The notes beneath the pieces were generated by a model. That model searched no databases. It was not told the DNA's origin and worked only from the letters and a program-made list of their open reading frames with translations. A stretch of DNA of 64,000 nucleotides from Scylla paramamosain (taxonomy: Eukaryota > Arthropoda > Malacostraca > Decapoda > Portunidae), in assembly GCF_035594125.1 (NCBI RefSeq), contig NC_087171.1, forward strand, positions 14,439,267 through 14,503,266. Direction: 5' to 3'. A program made the translations under genes and the position numbers. Below are positions 37,906-58,110 of the stretch, piece by piece. Positions within the stretch are counted from its first letter, which is position 1, and each line of letters opens with the position of its first letter.

Positions 37906-39614
37906 ACTTCCGGAAGGCTTGCAGGAGGAGGAGGAGGAGGAGGAGGAGGAGGCGCGACGCAGTGTCTTGGGGGAGGAGGGAGGACGTGATTTCTGGCAGC
38001 AGTGCGTCACAAGATGTGCTTCTTCCCTCACGCCCGACGCCGCCTCTAATTATTGTCGTTACGCGGAGATTAGCTTGCTGCGTGGGGCGGTGGCGTGACC
38101 GGCGGCCATCACGTCTGCCAGTAGAAACCCGGATGAAAAACACGCGGCGGGGGCACGGTGCTGCTAAATACCGAATAATTTTTAGGTCAAAATAATCACC
38201 TTGACAGTTATTTTGAGAAGATTGTTCTTGTGGGCGAGAGAGAGCGGGAGAGGGAAACCTACTGAAGAAAGAAGGAATGTTCATCTTCGTATTTGGGTAA
38301 TTAAAGCAAACACGTTCATGCATATGTGCTTAAGTGCTTTCCAGGAAAGCTGAACAATGGCTCTGTGCAGTGCTGGGGTGAATAATTTTAATGACTTGCG
38401 AGCTTTTATTTCTGTGCTAGACTTATTTTTAATCTTTTCTTAGCATTGACTACAGGGTTCAGGGTTAAACTCGCACTAATTTCTCAGTGTATTCTGCCCC
38501 GGGAAGGGAAGGAGTTATGAATAATGATCGAAAATTAACTGTTCTATTAAGTGTTTAAGGTTAACTCTTACTTTTCTCCCTTGGTGAACTTATATTTCCC
38601 TCGTACTGGCCACTATGAGTTTTGTTTCCTCTTATTTCAGTTCTTAACGTACGTAGCATCGGGGAAATAAGCTGCGAAAAGTGATCGCAGCTAATTTGTA
38701 TTATTATTTGTATTATTTTCTATTTGCTAAACTGTCTTTCCTTTGTACTAAAATTCTTCACGTACTTAGCTTCGGGGAACCAAGGTCTGAATACTAATCA
38801 AAGCACTACTGTACCCTAAGTATTCAAGGTTAATTTTTATTTTGCTGTGTTTAACTATGTCTCCTTCCTATTGACCGAATTTGTAGTTCACTCTCATTTA
38901 AGTCCTTCCCTTCAAGCAGTTTCGATGAATCAAGGAGGTATGAAGAGTGATCGATCCCCAGCTGTGCTTGAAAGTGGCAAGGTCGAATTTTTATTGGAAC
39001 TCGGCGCAGCGGTAATTCACTCCGCATTGATACAGTTCATAATGCCCCGCCGAGATTTGCGAGGGTGGTAAAGTTGAGCCTTCTGTTGCGCTCTGTTGTT
39101 TAGTGAGCAAAATTCGTGCTTTAGTCTATTGATCAATCCAGACTGGCGGCGTGCCTTGTGCCTCCAACTGAAATTTATGGTGAAAATGATTTAGAACACC
39201 GCCAGTATTGTTTCCGCATTAATTAAACGCTGTGTCATATGCACAAAAATACTACACCCTGACATACTTTTTGTGCGCTGGTCAACTGGTTACATGAGTC
39301 AGGCACACTTTTTTTTCCATTATCACGGCGAAAAAAAAAAGAGCTTGAAGCGGAACTCCAAATATAATAGTGTTATTAAATGCTCTAAATATAAGGCAGC
39401 AGGATCTCTTTCCCCTCACGTCTCGGGGCTTTTGACGACCCAGTAAATCACGCGTTACTGAACTAAATTTAGGATACACGTGTGGTAGTAATTACGAAGG
39501 TGTGCGACGCGTAATAAGATGTTGCCACGTTGTTGACACGAAGCGCCCTTCTCTTACCGACAGGGGGGAGGTGATTTAGTGCATGCGAGTAGTGTTATTT
39601 TTACTGAGTGTTGC

Positions 39615-39616
<2 letters not shown>

Positions 39617-39690
<74 letters not shown>
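39617..39690 (+). repeat. (GT)n microsatellite
   Basis: About 36 dinucleotides. Confidence 0.97.
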
Positions 39691-39691
<1 letters not shown>

Positions 39692-40590
39692 GGTTTCCAA
39701 TTACTGTATTCATATTATCGTGTGTAGTGATTTGTTTAAAAAAAAAATAATGAAAAATAATGGTATCGTTGAAATGAATAGGCGTGCGAGAATATGTGTT
39801 CATTAGTTTTGATTTATTAACATGCCAACAGATGCACGCCTCAATGTTTACACTAGAAATACCCGCTAAATGTCTCTTTATGTTAACAAAAGTACTAAAT
39901 AAAAAAAAAAGTTAGTAATTACGTTCAGGAGAATCTTTTAAGGGCATTTGAATCTCTGTGAGGTCAGCTTTTTCTGGGTGAGAGGAATAGACAATCTGGG
40001 GGTTTAAGAAAGTAAGAAGAGAAAATGCATAATGTTGAAAAAGTAAAATGAACTTCAGAATTGGAAGAAGAAGAGGCAGAGGAAACAAGTCAGCAGAATA
40101 TTGTTTGCGCGCATGATGTGAAAGTCGTGCTAAGTCTTGAACAGGGAGGGCGAAAGAAGGAAGTAAAAGGAAGAAATCATATCATAGTAAAAAAAAAAAA
40201 AAAGAAAAAGGAAATCATCGACATAGCACCTTGAGTTTTTTTTTTCTTTCTTTTTTTAGGTATTTATCGTATTTAACTGATTGTCTGGGCATAACGTGAA
40301 CTGTCAGCAGGTACGTTTCCCTCACGAATATCTCATCTTTCTCCTCCGTGCCGTGATGTTACCTTAGGTCAGGTTAGTTTGAGGGAATTTATCGTGGGGA
40401 GGATCTATTTTGGGTGGGACTTTCATGGTAATATCTTCGTGAGTGGAATTTACCTGCGTGGAGTTTACTATATTTAAGCTTTTGTCTGTTTCTTCACATG
40501 TGCGTGTTCCTCAGCTTATGGTCCTGAGGCGGGTAGTTTTATTTTCCACCAAAGTTTTGTTTTCACGATATGTGGAACAGCAACGGAATA

Positions 40591-40637
<47 letters not shown>

Positions 40638-40890
40638 GTGTATGTTTAGATGTGCTAAGAAAAAGTGATCTTCGCAAACACCACCAACAAAAAAAAAAAA
40701 AAAAAAAGCACTTATTTCTTTTTCCCTTAAGCACAGGTAGGCGTCCACTTACCTGCGATGGCTTACACCTGTTTACCTCTTTTTCGGGCCGCTGAAGGCT
40801 TTACGGGGCAATTACCTGATAATGATTTCACCCATTTAATGCCCTGAAATAACTGTGTGATTACTATATTTTTTCACGTCATTATTATGC
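39691..40890. other. Intergenic sequence, no supported gene
   Basis: AT-rich with poly-A/T runs and a GT array at 40593-40635. Confidence 0.5.
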
Positions 40891-40955
<65 letters not shown>

Positions 40956-40999
40956 CTAATTGTGAAAGTTAAATGCGTGTGCGTGCGTCCCAATTGCTA

Positions 41000-41085
<86 letters not shown>
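40891..41085 (+). repeat. Two (GT)n arrays 50 bp apart
   Basis: Arrays at 40891-40951 and 41003-41085. The short spacer itself holds gtgtgcgtgcgtccc, and gcgtgcccc recurs right after the second array, suggesting duplication of array plus flank. Confidence 0.9.
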
Positions 41086-41088
<3 letters not shown>

Positions 41089-41439
41089 CCCCGTTGCATA
41101 ACTCTGCGTGGATGAGTCACCTCTTATCGGACCATGAACCCAAATATTTCTGTAGGAATTACTCGGGGCTTTAAAAAATTTTAACACTCACCCACCAACC
41201 CACCCACCTATCCCTGTCCACACTCCCCATCACCCACACATCTACCACCCTTGTGCACACCCCCACAACATACCTCAGCAGGCGGAGTCAAAGGGTCAGG
41301 AGGCAAGGCGAAGAGGTCATAGTGAGGAGGTGAGGTGAGGCGAGGCGAGGGGTCCAAGAGAAGTCCAGTCCAGGTTGCGTGACTAAGGTGGCTGGTCCAG
41401 GCGTTAAGATCGTGAAAGATATGACAACGCCTCTCTTCC

Positions 41440-44815
<3,376 letters not shown>

Positions 44816-45293
44816 AGCTAAGACCGCCATCCCGATCTCCGCCCTTCTACCGTAACTCCAGCGTCGCCAGGTTAAGCGGAAAGTGAGAGCACGGTTCTGA
44901 CGGGGGTGTTGTTTGGTCGGGGTTAGGCGGCGTGGTGTCGTCCGTTGCCCTAATGAAGGCTTCAGTCACCCTGAGAGCTCCTCACCTGCCGCGGGGTCGT
45001 GTCGGCGAGGCGCGGCGGGGCATTAACGGAGTTTCTGCGGTGCTTAGGTAGAGAGGGATGGGAGCGGCGGCCACTAGAGCGGAATTTTCCACAGTTTTTC
45101 CTAGTTATGCCTCTCTAAATTAAACGGATGAGATGGTGCGGGGTGTGGACTGTTATTATACTTTTTGTTGTTTTACTTATTTTGTGTAACGTCACGTGTG
45201 TTGTGTGAATAAATGAGAGATGGAAAGTTTTATCAGTTAAGCCTCTCTAAATTTTTGTGTACGTGATTGTTTTGATATGTGAAATGTTATTGT

Positions 45294-45328
<35 letters not shown>

Positions 45329-45640
45329 TCTATTTTTTTTGTCTATGTGCGTATGGTTGCGTTGATTGTGTAAAGTGAGAGATCAAAGTTCTGTCTCCCT
45401 AAATTTAATGGATGGAAATGTTTGGGAGTATGAAATATCGTGATGCATTTCATTTTTCATTTTATATTTTCACTGATTGTGCTCAGTTTCACGTCGTCAT
45501 TAAAAAAAAAAAATCAGTGAAAAAAAAAATACTGCGTTTATCGAGAGTTACAACGTCGAAGTATTTATCTTTCTCGCACTGAAATGTTCTGATTAACAAA
45601 GATGAAATAAAATAATAGTTTATTTTTCTGTGTGTGTGTG

Positions 45641-45680
<40 letters not shown>

Positions 45681-45870
45681 TATATTTTTTCACACTGAAA
45701 TATGCGGTATTATGATTTTTTTCCTGACTAAAATATGCTGATCATTAAAGACGAAATGGAGGAAAAAAAGTGAATGATTTTTTCCCCAACGTGTGTGTGC
45801 ATGAGATATTTTTACCGTCATGTTTCGTGAAATTATGTAATGAGAAGATACTGATTAGCATTGATTTGTC

Positions 45871-45912
45871 GGGTGGGTGGGTGGGTGGGTGGGAGGGTGG
45901 GTGGAAGGGGGC
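45871..45912 (+). repeat. (GGGT)n tract, predicted G-quadruplex
   Basis: Eight or more GGG runs separated by one to three bases, ending in ggggg. Meets the usual pattern for a stable G-quadruplex on the + strand. Confidence 0.85.
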
Positions 45913-46181
45913 GCGTGACGGCTCTTGCAGGTGTGGTAGTGGTGGGGATGGGCAGGGCTGGTGGTGGCAAGGAAGGTACAGGTGTTTAGTTTAGTTAATG
46001 TGCAGCACGGGAGCCTCTGCAGTGCGGTAGATTAGCTTCTGATTCACCCCCCGAGCCTGGATGTCCCGCCCTGTCTTAATTAACTAGGAAAAAATTATAA
46101 AACTAAATATTAATTATTACTGATTATGATGATGATTATGATGACGATTATGATGATGACGATAATACTGCTACTACTACT

Positions 46182-46194
46182 GCTAACACTACTG

Positions 46195-46274
<80 letters not shown>

Positions 46275-46275
46275 G
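46182..46275 (+). repeat. (ACT)n triplet array
   Basis: About 30 units, flanked on the left by gatgat-rich and tactgc variants. Confidence 0.95.
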
Positions 46276-46564
46276 TAATGGTAACAAAAAATAATGACAA
46301 TGCTGATCAATAGGAAATAGCAAATAGCAAATGTTATAGTTTTTTGTTCCTTTGCCATCGATCAGTTTTAGTCAGGCAGTATCTAGTAATGATAATATTA
46401 ATGCACACCAGTGACCTTTCAATTTTTTCCCCCTGTCTAAGTAATATTTATTCCGAAAACTGAAACCACTTCTTGACTTCCTGAGCCTCAATTCATATTC
46501 AGTTTGCGACAGGCTGTCCTTGCTTCAGTGTTAGGGATATGCGTGTGCATTCGTCCGTCCGTCC

Positions 46565-46595
<31 letters not shown>

Positions 46596-46935
46596 TGTGT
46601 GTTATTCACCTACGGTCGTCTGCAAGTCACCCAGCCAGCCGTTCCATATGGAAAGAGATAGAGCTTAGAGGTCATAAGACTGAGACCACTCACACGCCAC
46701 AAGCCAGGATAGAGAATTCTTTATTAGTTGCTGGGCTATATTTTGGCGTCGCGAGGACGAGGTCACATGGCGTTGCTGAGTCACTGTGTCTTTCAAATGA
46801 TGGCCGTCACATTCTGCAGTATCGCCTATCCTGTCCATTATTTCCAGCGCCTGGGCGTCCGTCAGGTCATCCTCTCTGATCCAGTTTCCTCCTTGTTCCA
46901 GGTAGGCAGCCACAAGGTGCGCCCCCTGGCCTTCC

Positions 46936-49530
<2,595 letters not shown>

Positions 49531-49534
49531 TGCC

Positions 49535-52206
<2,672 letters not shown>

Positions 52207-53007
52207 TACACGAGGGAAAGAAGGAAGAAAATCTGACCAACCATTACTAACCACTAAGGAATTACTTTAAAAACAACAACAACAACAACAAAATAAAAAA
52301 GCTCTCCATGTCAGTTGCAAGTATCGAGACATTGTGTTAAAACTTGGTAAAACTTGGCTTGATCTTTCATTATATTTGCCCAACGAAGCGGGATCGGGAG
52401 GAATGTTGAACGAACGAGCTACGCACACATCCACGGCGTTTAGACAGAGGAAAAAAACAAGGAAGGATAGAAGAGAAAGGCGGAGGAGGAGGAGGAGGAG
52501 GAGGAGAAAGGGAGAAGTCTTGTACGTTTTCATCTTTCCCGGACAAAACAATATTCCATTCTTAGTTGCAGCTTGGAGCCCTCACCTTGTTTATCGAGTT
52601 TTGTTTTTTAAGTCCTCGGCTTCATTCTGTGTTATTTGTCTTGCCATTGAGCGCTCCTCGTGGCTGTTTGCCTTCCTTGCCCGTCATGACCCCCCGTGTT
52701 TGTGTGGCGTGAAGCATTTTCTTGCCACACCGACATCGTTTACCTCGGGCTGTTGACTCCTCGAATTTAAGATGGTTTCAAAAGACGGGGAAATATTCTT
52801 GAAACCCTTTCGAAATTAACGAGAGCAGGAAAGAGGAGCGGAGAGGAGAGGAGCCGAGCAAGTAGGTTTTCTTTACTTCACGTTTTTCTTTTTGTTTTTA
52901 GTCTTGAGAAAACTCGGTCAAACTTGCATGAAGTTGACAGAGAAAATAGCGGTGCCCTTTGGGACCTGGCTAGAGGGCAGTGAAGTAACTTACGGTGACT
53001 GGAAATT

Positions 53008-53060
<53 letters not shown>

Positions 53061-53530
53061 TCGTATTGTAAGGGACGTCATGTATTCCCTGGCTGCCTCA
53101 TTCTGTCTTCCCTTCGTCCTTCACTTTAATAATTTCAGCTGAACTCGGCCGGAAAAATTATTCGCTCAGTTGTTGCTTTTCTTTTCATTATTGCGGTAAA
53201 TAATGGTAATTTGATGTCAGGAAGAATCTTGAAATGATGAGAAATGTGCTAATTAATAATATAATTCCCAAGAGTACATACTTTTTTAAAAATACTAACT
53301 AGATTTTGACATTTCTGTTGAGAGCTTTTTAGAAGAGTGAAATAAGAAAGCAAGTGAGTTTATGTATATGTGTATTACGAACGACGGCTCTCGCTGGCCA
53401 GTGCGGCGCGGCTCGGCAATGCTGCGATTCCCGAAACCCTTGGTAGAATTTAATTAGGATTCATACAAATTTTATTGTCTTGAATCTTATGATTTTTTCT
53501 TTCTCTTCCTTTAGATATGTGCGTTTGGTT

Positions 53531-53640
<110 letters not shown>

Positions 53641-54533
53641 TCCGCTTATTAAATATTTTAATCTTCGCAAATTTTTGTAGATAATTTTTCCCACTTTATA
53701 AATGGGAGGGACAGGTATTGAAGGCAAAGAAAGAAATCAGCGAGGTGACTTCTAAAAGACTCTGGATGTAGTTAGGTTAATTAAGCAAATATTGATGTTT
53801 TTGTTTAATGGATGAAAGCACCTCATAACCCTTTCCCAGAATGTATATTTTTTCCTTAATAACTTGGCGTCTTCAAAGAACCCCGGCCACCGCCTTGATG
53901 AAAAAATTATATTGTTGGTTATTTGTCCTCGTACCTTTGCTTGCCGCTCCCTGGAACCCGCGCCACGTGTGTATTCTGGCCGTGTAAGCTTGTATATATT
54001 TATAGTTCAAAATAACATAGTAATTAAATATCACTTGTTATTTTCTTTCGGGCTAATAAGGTGTAACAGGAAAATCCATTTTGCCTTAGGATATTTTACT
54101 TATCTATTTGTTTATTTATTTATTCATTGTAAACGTTGCGAAATATAATATTACGATGGTGCTTTGGACTTGATGGTGTTGGAATATTCATGAGGTAGCT
54201 AATAATCCTTTTACTTAAATGGCTTGTTTAGAAAATCACAATATAGATGTGCGAAGATTATTACTTGACATGAGGACCAAGCCACTTCAGTGTCAAATAC
54301 CTTACATGAGAAATACGTGCGACACCAAAACGTTCGAGATGTCTAAAGTGGTGCATCACAAATCCTGAGTAGTGTGCACATCACCACTGCACATTGCTCA
54401 GTTCTGATGACTGCCACAGGAAATTTGTCAAAGACACGCTGGCCTGATAACATTGTCTCTTTGTGATGCTGCCGTCCTCTGCTTGCCCATTGTATTTCTT
54501 TGCCTTAAAACAATTTACGAATTGGTACTATAA

Positions 54534-54765
54534 TAACATAAGAACATAAGAGGAGATGAAAAAAGCCATCGAACCTACACGTTGCAGGCCCTGTATGAAT
54601 CAAACTCGTACTTATCTACCCACTTACCTACCTATTACCACTCTTCATCCTCATCCACAAATTTGTCTAATATTTTAAACCTCCCTAACGAATCGCCACG
54701 AACAAGTCGATTACTGAGTCTATTCATCAACCACTCTATGGAGAAGCACTTCCTTCTTACGCAGA
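54534..54765 (+). repeat. Dispersed decapod repeat (family A), fullest copy
   Basis: Begins ataacataagaacataag and continues with gccatcgaacctacacgttg, ccctgtatgaa, a tacctacctattacca region, catccacaaatttgtctaat, then cgattactgagtctattcat and accactctatgg. Related copies lie at 700-777 (minus), 1688-1870 and 57876-58110. No protein domain or terminal repeat was recognised, so the element class is unknown. Confidence 0.65.
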
Positions 54766-55332
54766 TTTGTAAGATACCTAATTATTTGCATCATTATAAT
54801 CCGACATCTTGGAAGTAGATATAAAGAATCACTTTGCTGCAAATATGAAAGAAAGATGAGAATACGTAGGCCAGTCAGTTGGTGAGAGCATCGCACAGTG
54901 ACCGTATTCGTCTTCAGGAGACAATGTGGAATGTGAGGCGCGGCGCCGGACCTCATGTCACGTGGCCGCTGATGAATTAGTGAAGGAGCCTTATTTCAGC
55001 GCCTGGCCCTGCTGTGTACATGCGGCAGGAATGAGGGGCAGATTAAAACCGTCGATGGAGGTTTTATATATCTGAATCAGTGTTTAATTAGGCATTTTTG
55101 GCGTGCGTCTCTCTAGTCTAGAAAGAATACCAAATTACTTAAATCTGTATTAGCTTTTTAGGAGTTTCAAAGTAAGTCTCGCAGAAAGCCAAGCCTCGTT
55201 TTATTTTTTGGTGAATAGAGAGACATTGCCAGTACATTGCATACATAGTGGTGCATTATTTTACACTACACTGCAAGGAATTACAAGATTACTGAAGAAA
55301 TTATTAACACAAACATATGCACACAAACTCAA

Positions 55333-55334
<2 letters not shown>

Positions 55335-55418
<84 letters not shown>

Positions 55419-55432
55419 GCGCGCGCACACAC
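55335..55432 (+). repeat. (CA)n(CG)n alternating tract
   Basis: About 40 CA units then cgcgcgcgcgc and more CA, a Z-DNA-prone alternating sequence like that at 35178. Confidence 0.95.
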
Positions 55433-55564
55433 AACCACAGAGGAGCTTTTTTGGGTTTGTGAGATTTTTCTTAATTCTAAAAAAAAAGGAAAAAAAACGT
55501 ACCTCCCTTCCACGAAATGAGTCACCAGAAGGAATCTCATTAAAGCAAAGATGAGCAAAAATCC

Positions 55565-55568
<4 letters not shown>

Positions 55569-55626
<58 letters not shown>
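55569..55626 (+). repeat. (GA)n microsatellite
   Basis: About 29 dinucleotides. Confidence 0.97.
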
Positions 55627-55629
<3 letters not shown>

Positions 55630-55736
55630 TTAATCTCTCTCAGCATGTATACTCGTATATTCGTTTAACTTTCAGATGCTATTATACGTATTAAAACGTT
55701 GATTTGAATGAATTTTCGTTGATGGTCCTTGTTTTC

Positions 55737-55754
55737 CTTCTTCTTCTTCTTCTT

Positions 55755-55785
<31 letters not shown>

Positions 55786-55998
55786 TCCTTATGGACTGCT
55801 GCTGCTGATGATGATGATGATTATGATGATGTTAATGAAAGAGAAGAAGAAGAAGAAGAAGAAGAAGAAGAAGAAGAAGAAGAAGAAGAAGAAGAAGAAG
55901 AAGAAGAAGAAGAAGAAGAAGAAGAAGAAGAAGAAGAAGAAGAAGAAGAAGAAGAAGAAGAAGAAGAAGAAGAAGAAGAAGAAGAAGAAGATAAGGAT
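55737..55998. repeat. Inverted triplet repeat (TTC)n / (GAA)n
   Basis: A TTC array (55737-55784, 16 units) followed 57 bases later by a GAA array (55842-55990, about 50 units). The inner end of the first arm (cttatccttat) is mirrored by aagataaggat at the outer end of the second, so the arms can pair as a long hairpin. The loop has ctg and atg triplets. Confidence 0.93.
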
Positions 55999-55999
55999 A

Positions 56000-57600
56000 C
56001 AGTAAACTCTGACGAACTTCTCAACCAAAATTATTTAAACGTCGTCTGTTTTTACTCCCTTTAAAGTCCATCCAACATTGGCTTTTCGCGTACCGTTTGT
56101 TGTGCTCATTTGCTATACACCTTTACTAATGTGTCAGAGAGGAGACCGACAAGGGGCAAAAGAATATATGAAAAATATATGAAAAACGCGCCCTCTCTGC
56201 ACTTCCCTTCCCACAAAAGAAACAGTTAGAGAAAAACCAAGAGAGCTGGCCAGTTTGGTTCTTTAGGTGTGTAGTGAAGAACGTGAGGAGTTAGTGTGAT
56301 GTTGGTGTTTTTGTAAGTTTTCCTGGTCTTGGTGAATTTCTGAGATGTGTTGTTGTGAATTATAGAGATGTTCCAGAGTTTTTTCTGTGGTGTTTTCGCA
56401 GATTTCCAAAGTGTAGGTGAGTTTCTGAGACGTTCCTGAGTTTCTGGGGTTTTCGTTAATTTCAGAGACGTAGTTGCGTTTCTGAGATGTGTTTTCGTGA
56501 ATTTCCAAACATCGTTTCTGAGTCATCGTGGTACGAGGTAACTCAGCGTAATTTCATCTCACGTGTGCTAGATTATCTTATCGGTAATAGTTGTTTCCTT
56601 TTCACAGTGTTTTTTTTTTCTTTTCTGTTGATTGTCTTGTTTATAAAGTTTTCACCTTTATTTTTTTTTCAGCTGGTATATTTATCACTTCCTGCAGATG
56701 GGATTGGCTAATAGATCAGGTAATTGTTTTTTCAGCTATTTGTGCGCTTGAGCTATAAATAGGAAGCTTTGTGAAATACTAGTGTATATTTGCGTTGTTA
56801 AGTGGACTGGCAGTTTAATGGTGGTATTTTTTTTCACAGCTTGTTACCATTACCAACTTTTGTTTTCGTTAGTAATTCGCACTTCGTCTGCACTAATGGT
56901 TTTGAAGTGTTTCTTCCGTCCCTGCTTTGATTATGACAGGCAAAGTTAAATGTTAGTGTTCTTCTCATACTAAGTTACTTCTCACTAAGTTACGAGTTGG
57001 TTAAAGTTAAGGGTTAAGAAGTGATGAAACGAGAAGTAATGTAAGAATAACAATAAGTGTGTGGTGCAGTCGATGTGTTGATTAATTAATGCAAATTAGG
57101 ATGCCTGAATATTTCCCTTCGTGATTTACTGACAATTTCAAAAAGTTTGGAAAATGTCGGTCTTGAAATGACTCGCGTGGACCCGCAGAGAATGTGTGTG
57201 TGGGCGAGCAATTGATTGCCAAGCTGAAAACAACAGGTTGTTGTTTGAAGGGAACTGCGCAGCTTGTTATGTGTTTGTAGTCGTGCGACTGAGGCAAATT
57301 TTGTCTATATTTTTGTTTATTTAAAGTTTATTAATTTATGTATTTATTGGTAATTATTTTCTATATTCTTTCATCCTGAAGGCATTTGGAGCGCGAAGAC
57401 TCTTATTTTTATCGCAGGTTCGCTGCCTGAAAGACACATTTTACACACAAAGGTCCATGCTGGCTGCCATTACCGGAGATATGGTACTTTGCTTTTTTTT
57501 TTTTTTTTTGTGTGTGTGTGTGTGTGTGTGTGGACATGTTTACCGGAGGCACGCACGGCCACCACCAGCAGTGTTCGTAAAGTGTCACAGATAATCATTA
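56000..57600. other. Intergenic sequence, no supported gene
   Basis: AT-rich. Contains the degenerate repeat at 56285-56526 and a short GT run at 57508-57532. Confidence 0.5.
56285..56526 (+). repeat. Degenerate tandem repeat with gtgaatttctgaga motif
   Basis: Variants of gtgaatttctgagatgtgtt recur about every 25-60 bases across the segment (near 56333, 56415, 56450, 56475 and 56500). The minus frame shows recurring LEI-x-EN peptides as a consequence. Confidence 0.6.
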
Positions 57601-57604
57601 TGAA

Positions 57605-57705
57605 TGGGCGTGGGTTGCTCCGAGTGGCTCATAACCGACCGAGTTTGATTTGGTAACAATGTTGTTGCCTCCGTGTGAGTTGTGTTCGAATCTTTCTCCT
57701 CTTTT
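57605..57705 (+). repeat. tRNA-derived SINE-like segment
   Basis: A-box-like gctccgagtggctcataacc (from 57616) and a perfect B-box core gttcgaatc (57683-57691), spaced as in a tRNA with a long variable arm. No good cloverleaf was drawn, so a SINE head or tRNA pseudogene is likeliest. A GA array follows at 57716-57748. Confidence 0.38.
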
Positions 57706-57707
57706 AT

Positions 57708-57751
<44 letters not shown>

Positions 57752-57875
57752 ACCTTTAGAATATGCCAATTTGTGACAACGGTGACTTGTACAAAAAATG
57801 TAGAGATGATAGAAAACGGATTGTGGTGAGGGATAGAATTATACTTTGCATGAGCATAAGTATAGATACTTCTTG

Positions 57876-58110
57876 CATAAGAACGCAAGAAAGTAAAGGA
57901 AAATAAGCCACCACACCTACTCATGGTAATCCCTGTATAAAACATACTTATCTCTTCTATCTATCATCCCCCATTCATTGTTCTTAGAGTAATTTATTTA
58001 TATATTTCTTTAAACAATGAATTTGAACAGATAACCTGCTGCTGCTGCTGCTGCTGCTGCTGTTGTACGCATACATTTGTCTGATATTTCCTAGTCTCTT
58101 TTCTTTTTTT
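57876..58110 (+). repeat. Dispersed decapod repeat (family A), third copy
   Basis: Starts cataagaacgcaagaaagta and keeps the order of the 54534 copy: gccaccacacctactcatgg, atccctgtataaaacatact, tatctatcatcccccattc, then catttgtctgatatttccta after a CTG insertion (58038-58062). Confidence 0.62.
58038..58062 (+). repeat. (CTG)8 triplet run
   Basis: About eight CTG units, apparently inside the family A copy at 57876-58110. Confidence 0.9.

Larger units (their letters stand above)
35293..39600. other. Intergenic sequence, no supported gene
   Basis: Contains tRNA-like fragments (35690-35770, 37835-37905 minus), a family B element (36387-36600), a GC-rich patch at 37140-37260 whose ORFs show no recognised domain, and otherwise AT-rich sequence. 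Confidence 0.5.
44880..46930. other. Intergenic sequence, no supported gene
   Basis: Contains a TTTA run (45291-45329), a GT array (45631-45675), a G-rich tract (45871-45912), an ACT array (46182-46275), a GT array (46564-46600), and an 82-codon minus-strand ORF (46665-46913) of protein-like composition but unknown identity. Confidence 0.5.

Noticed and set aside
46665..46913. 82-codon minus frame starting [17 protein letters not shown]
   Set aside because: Composition looks protein-like and an AATAAAG is nearby, but no family was recognised and no splice partners were seen. It may be a repeat-derived fragment.
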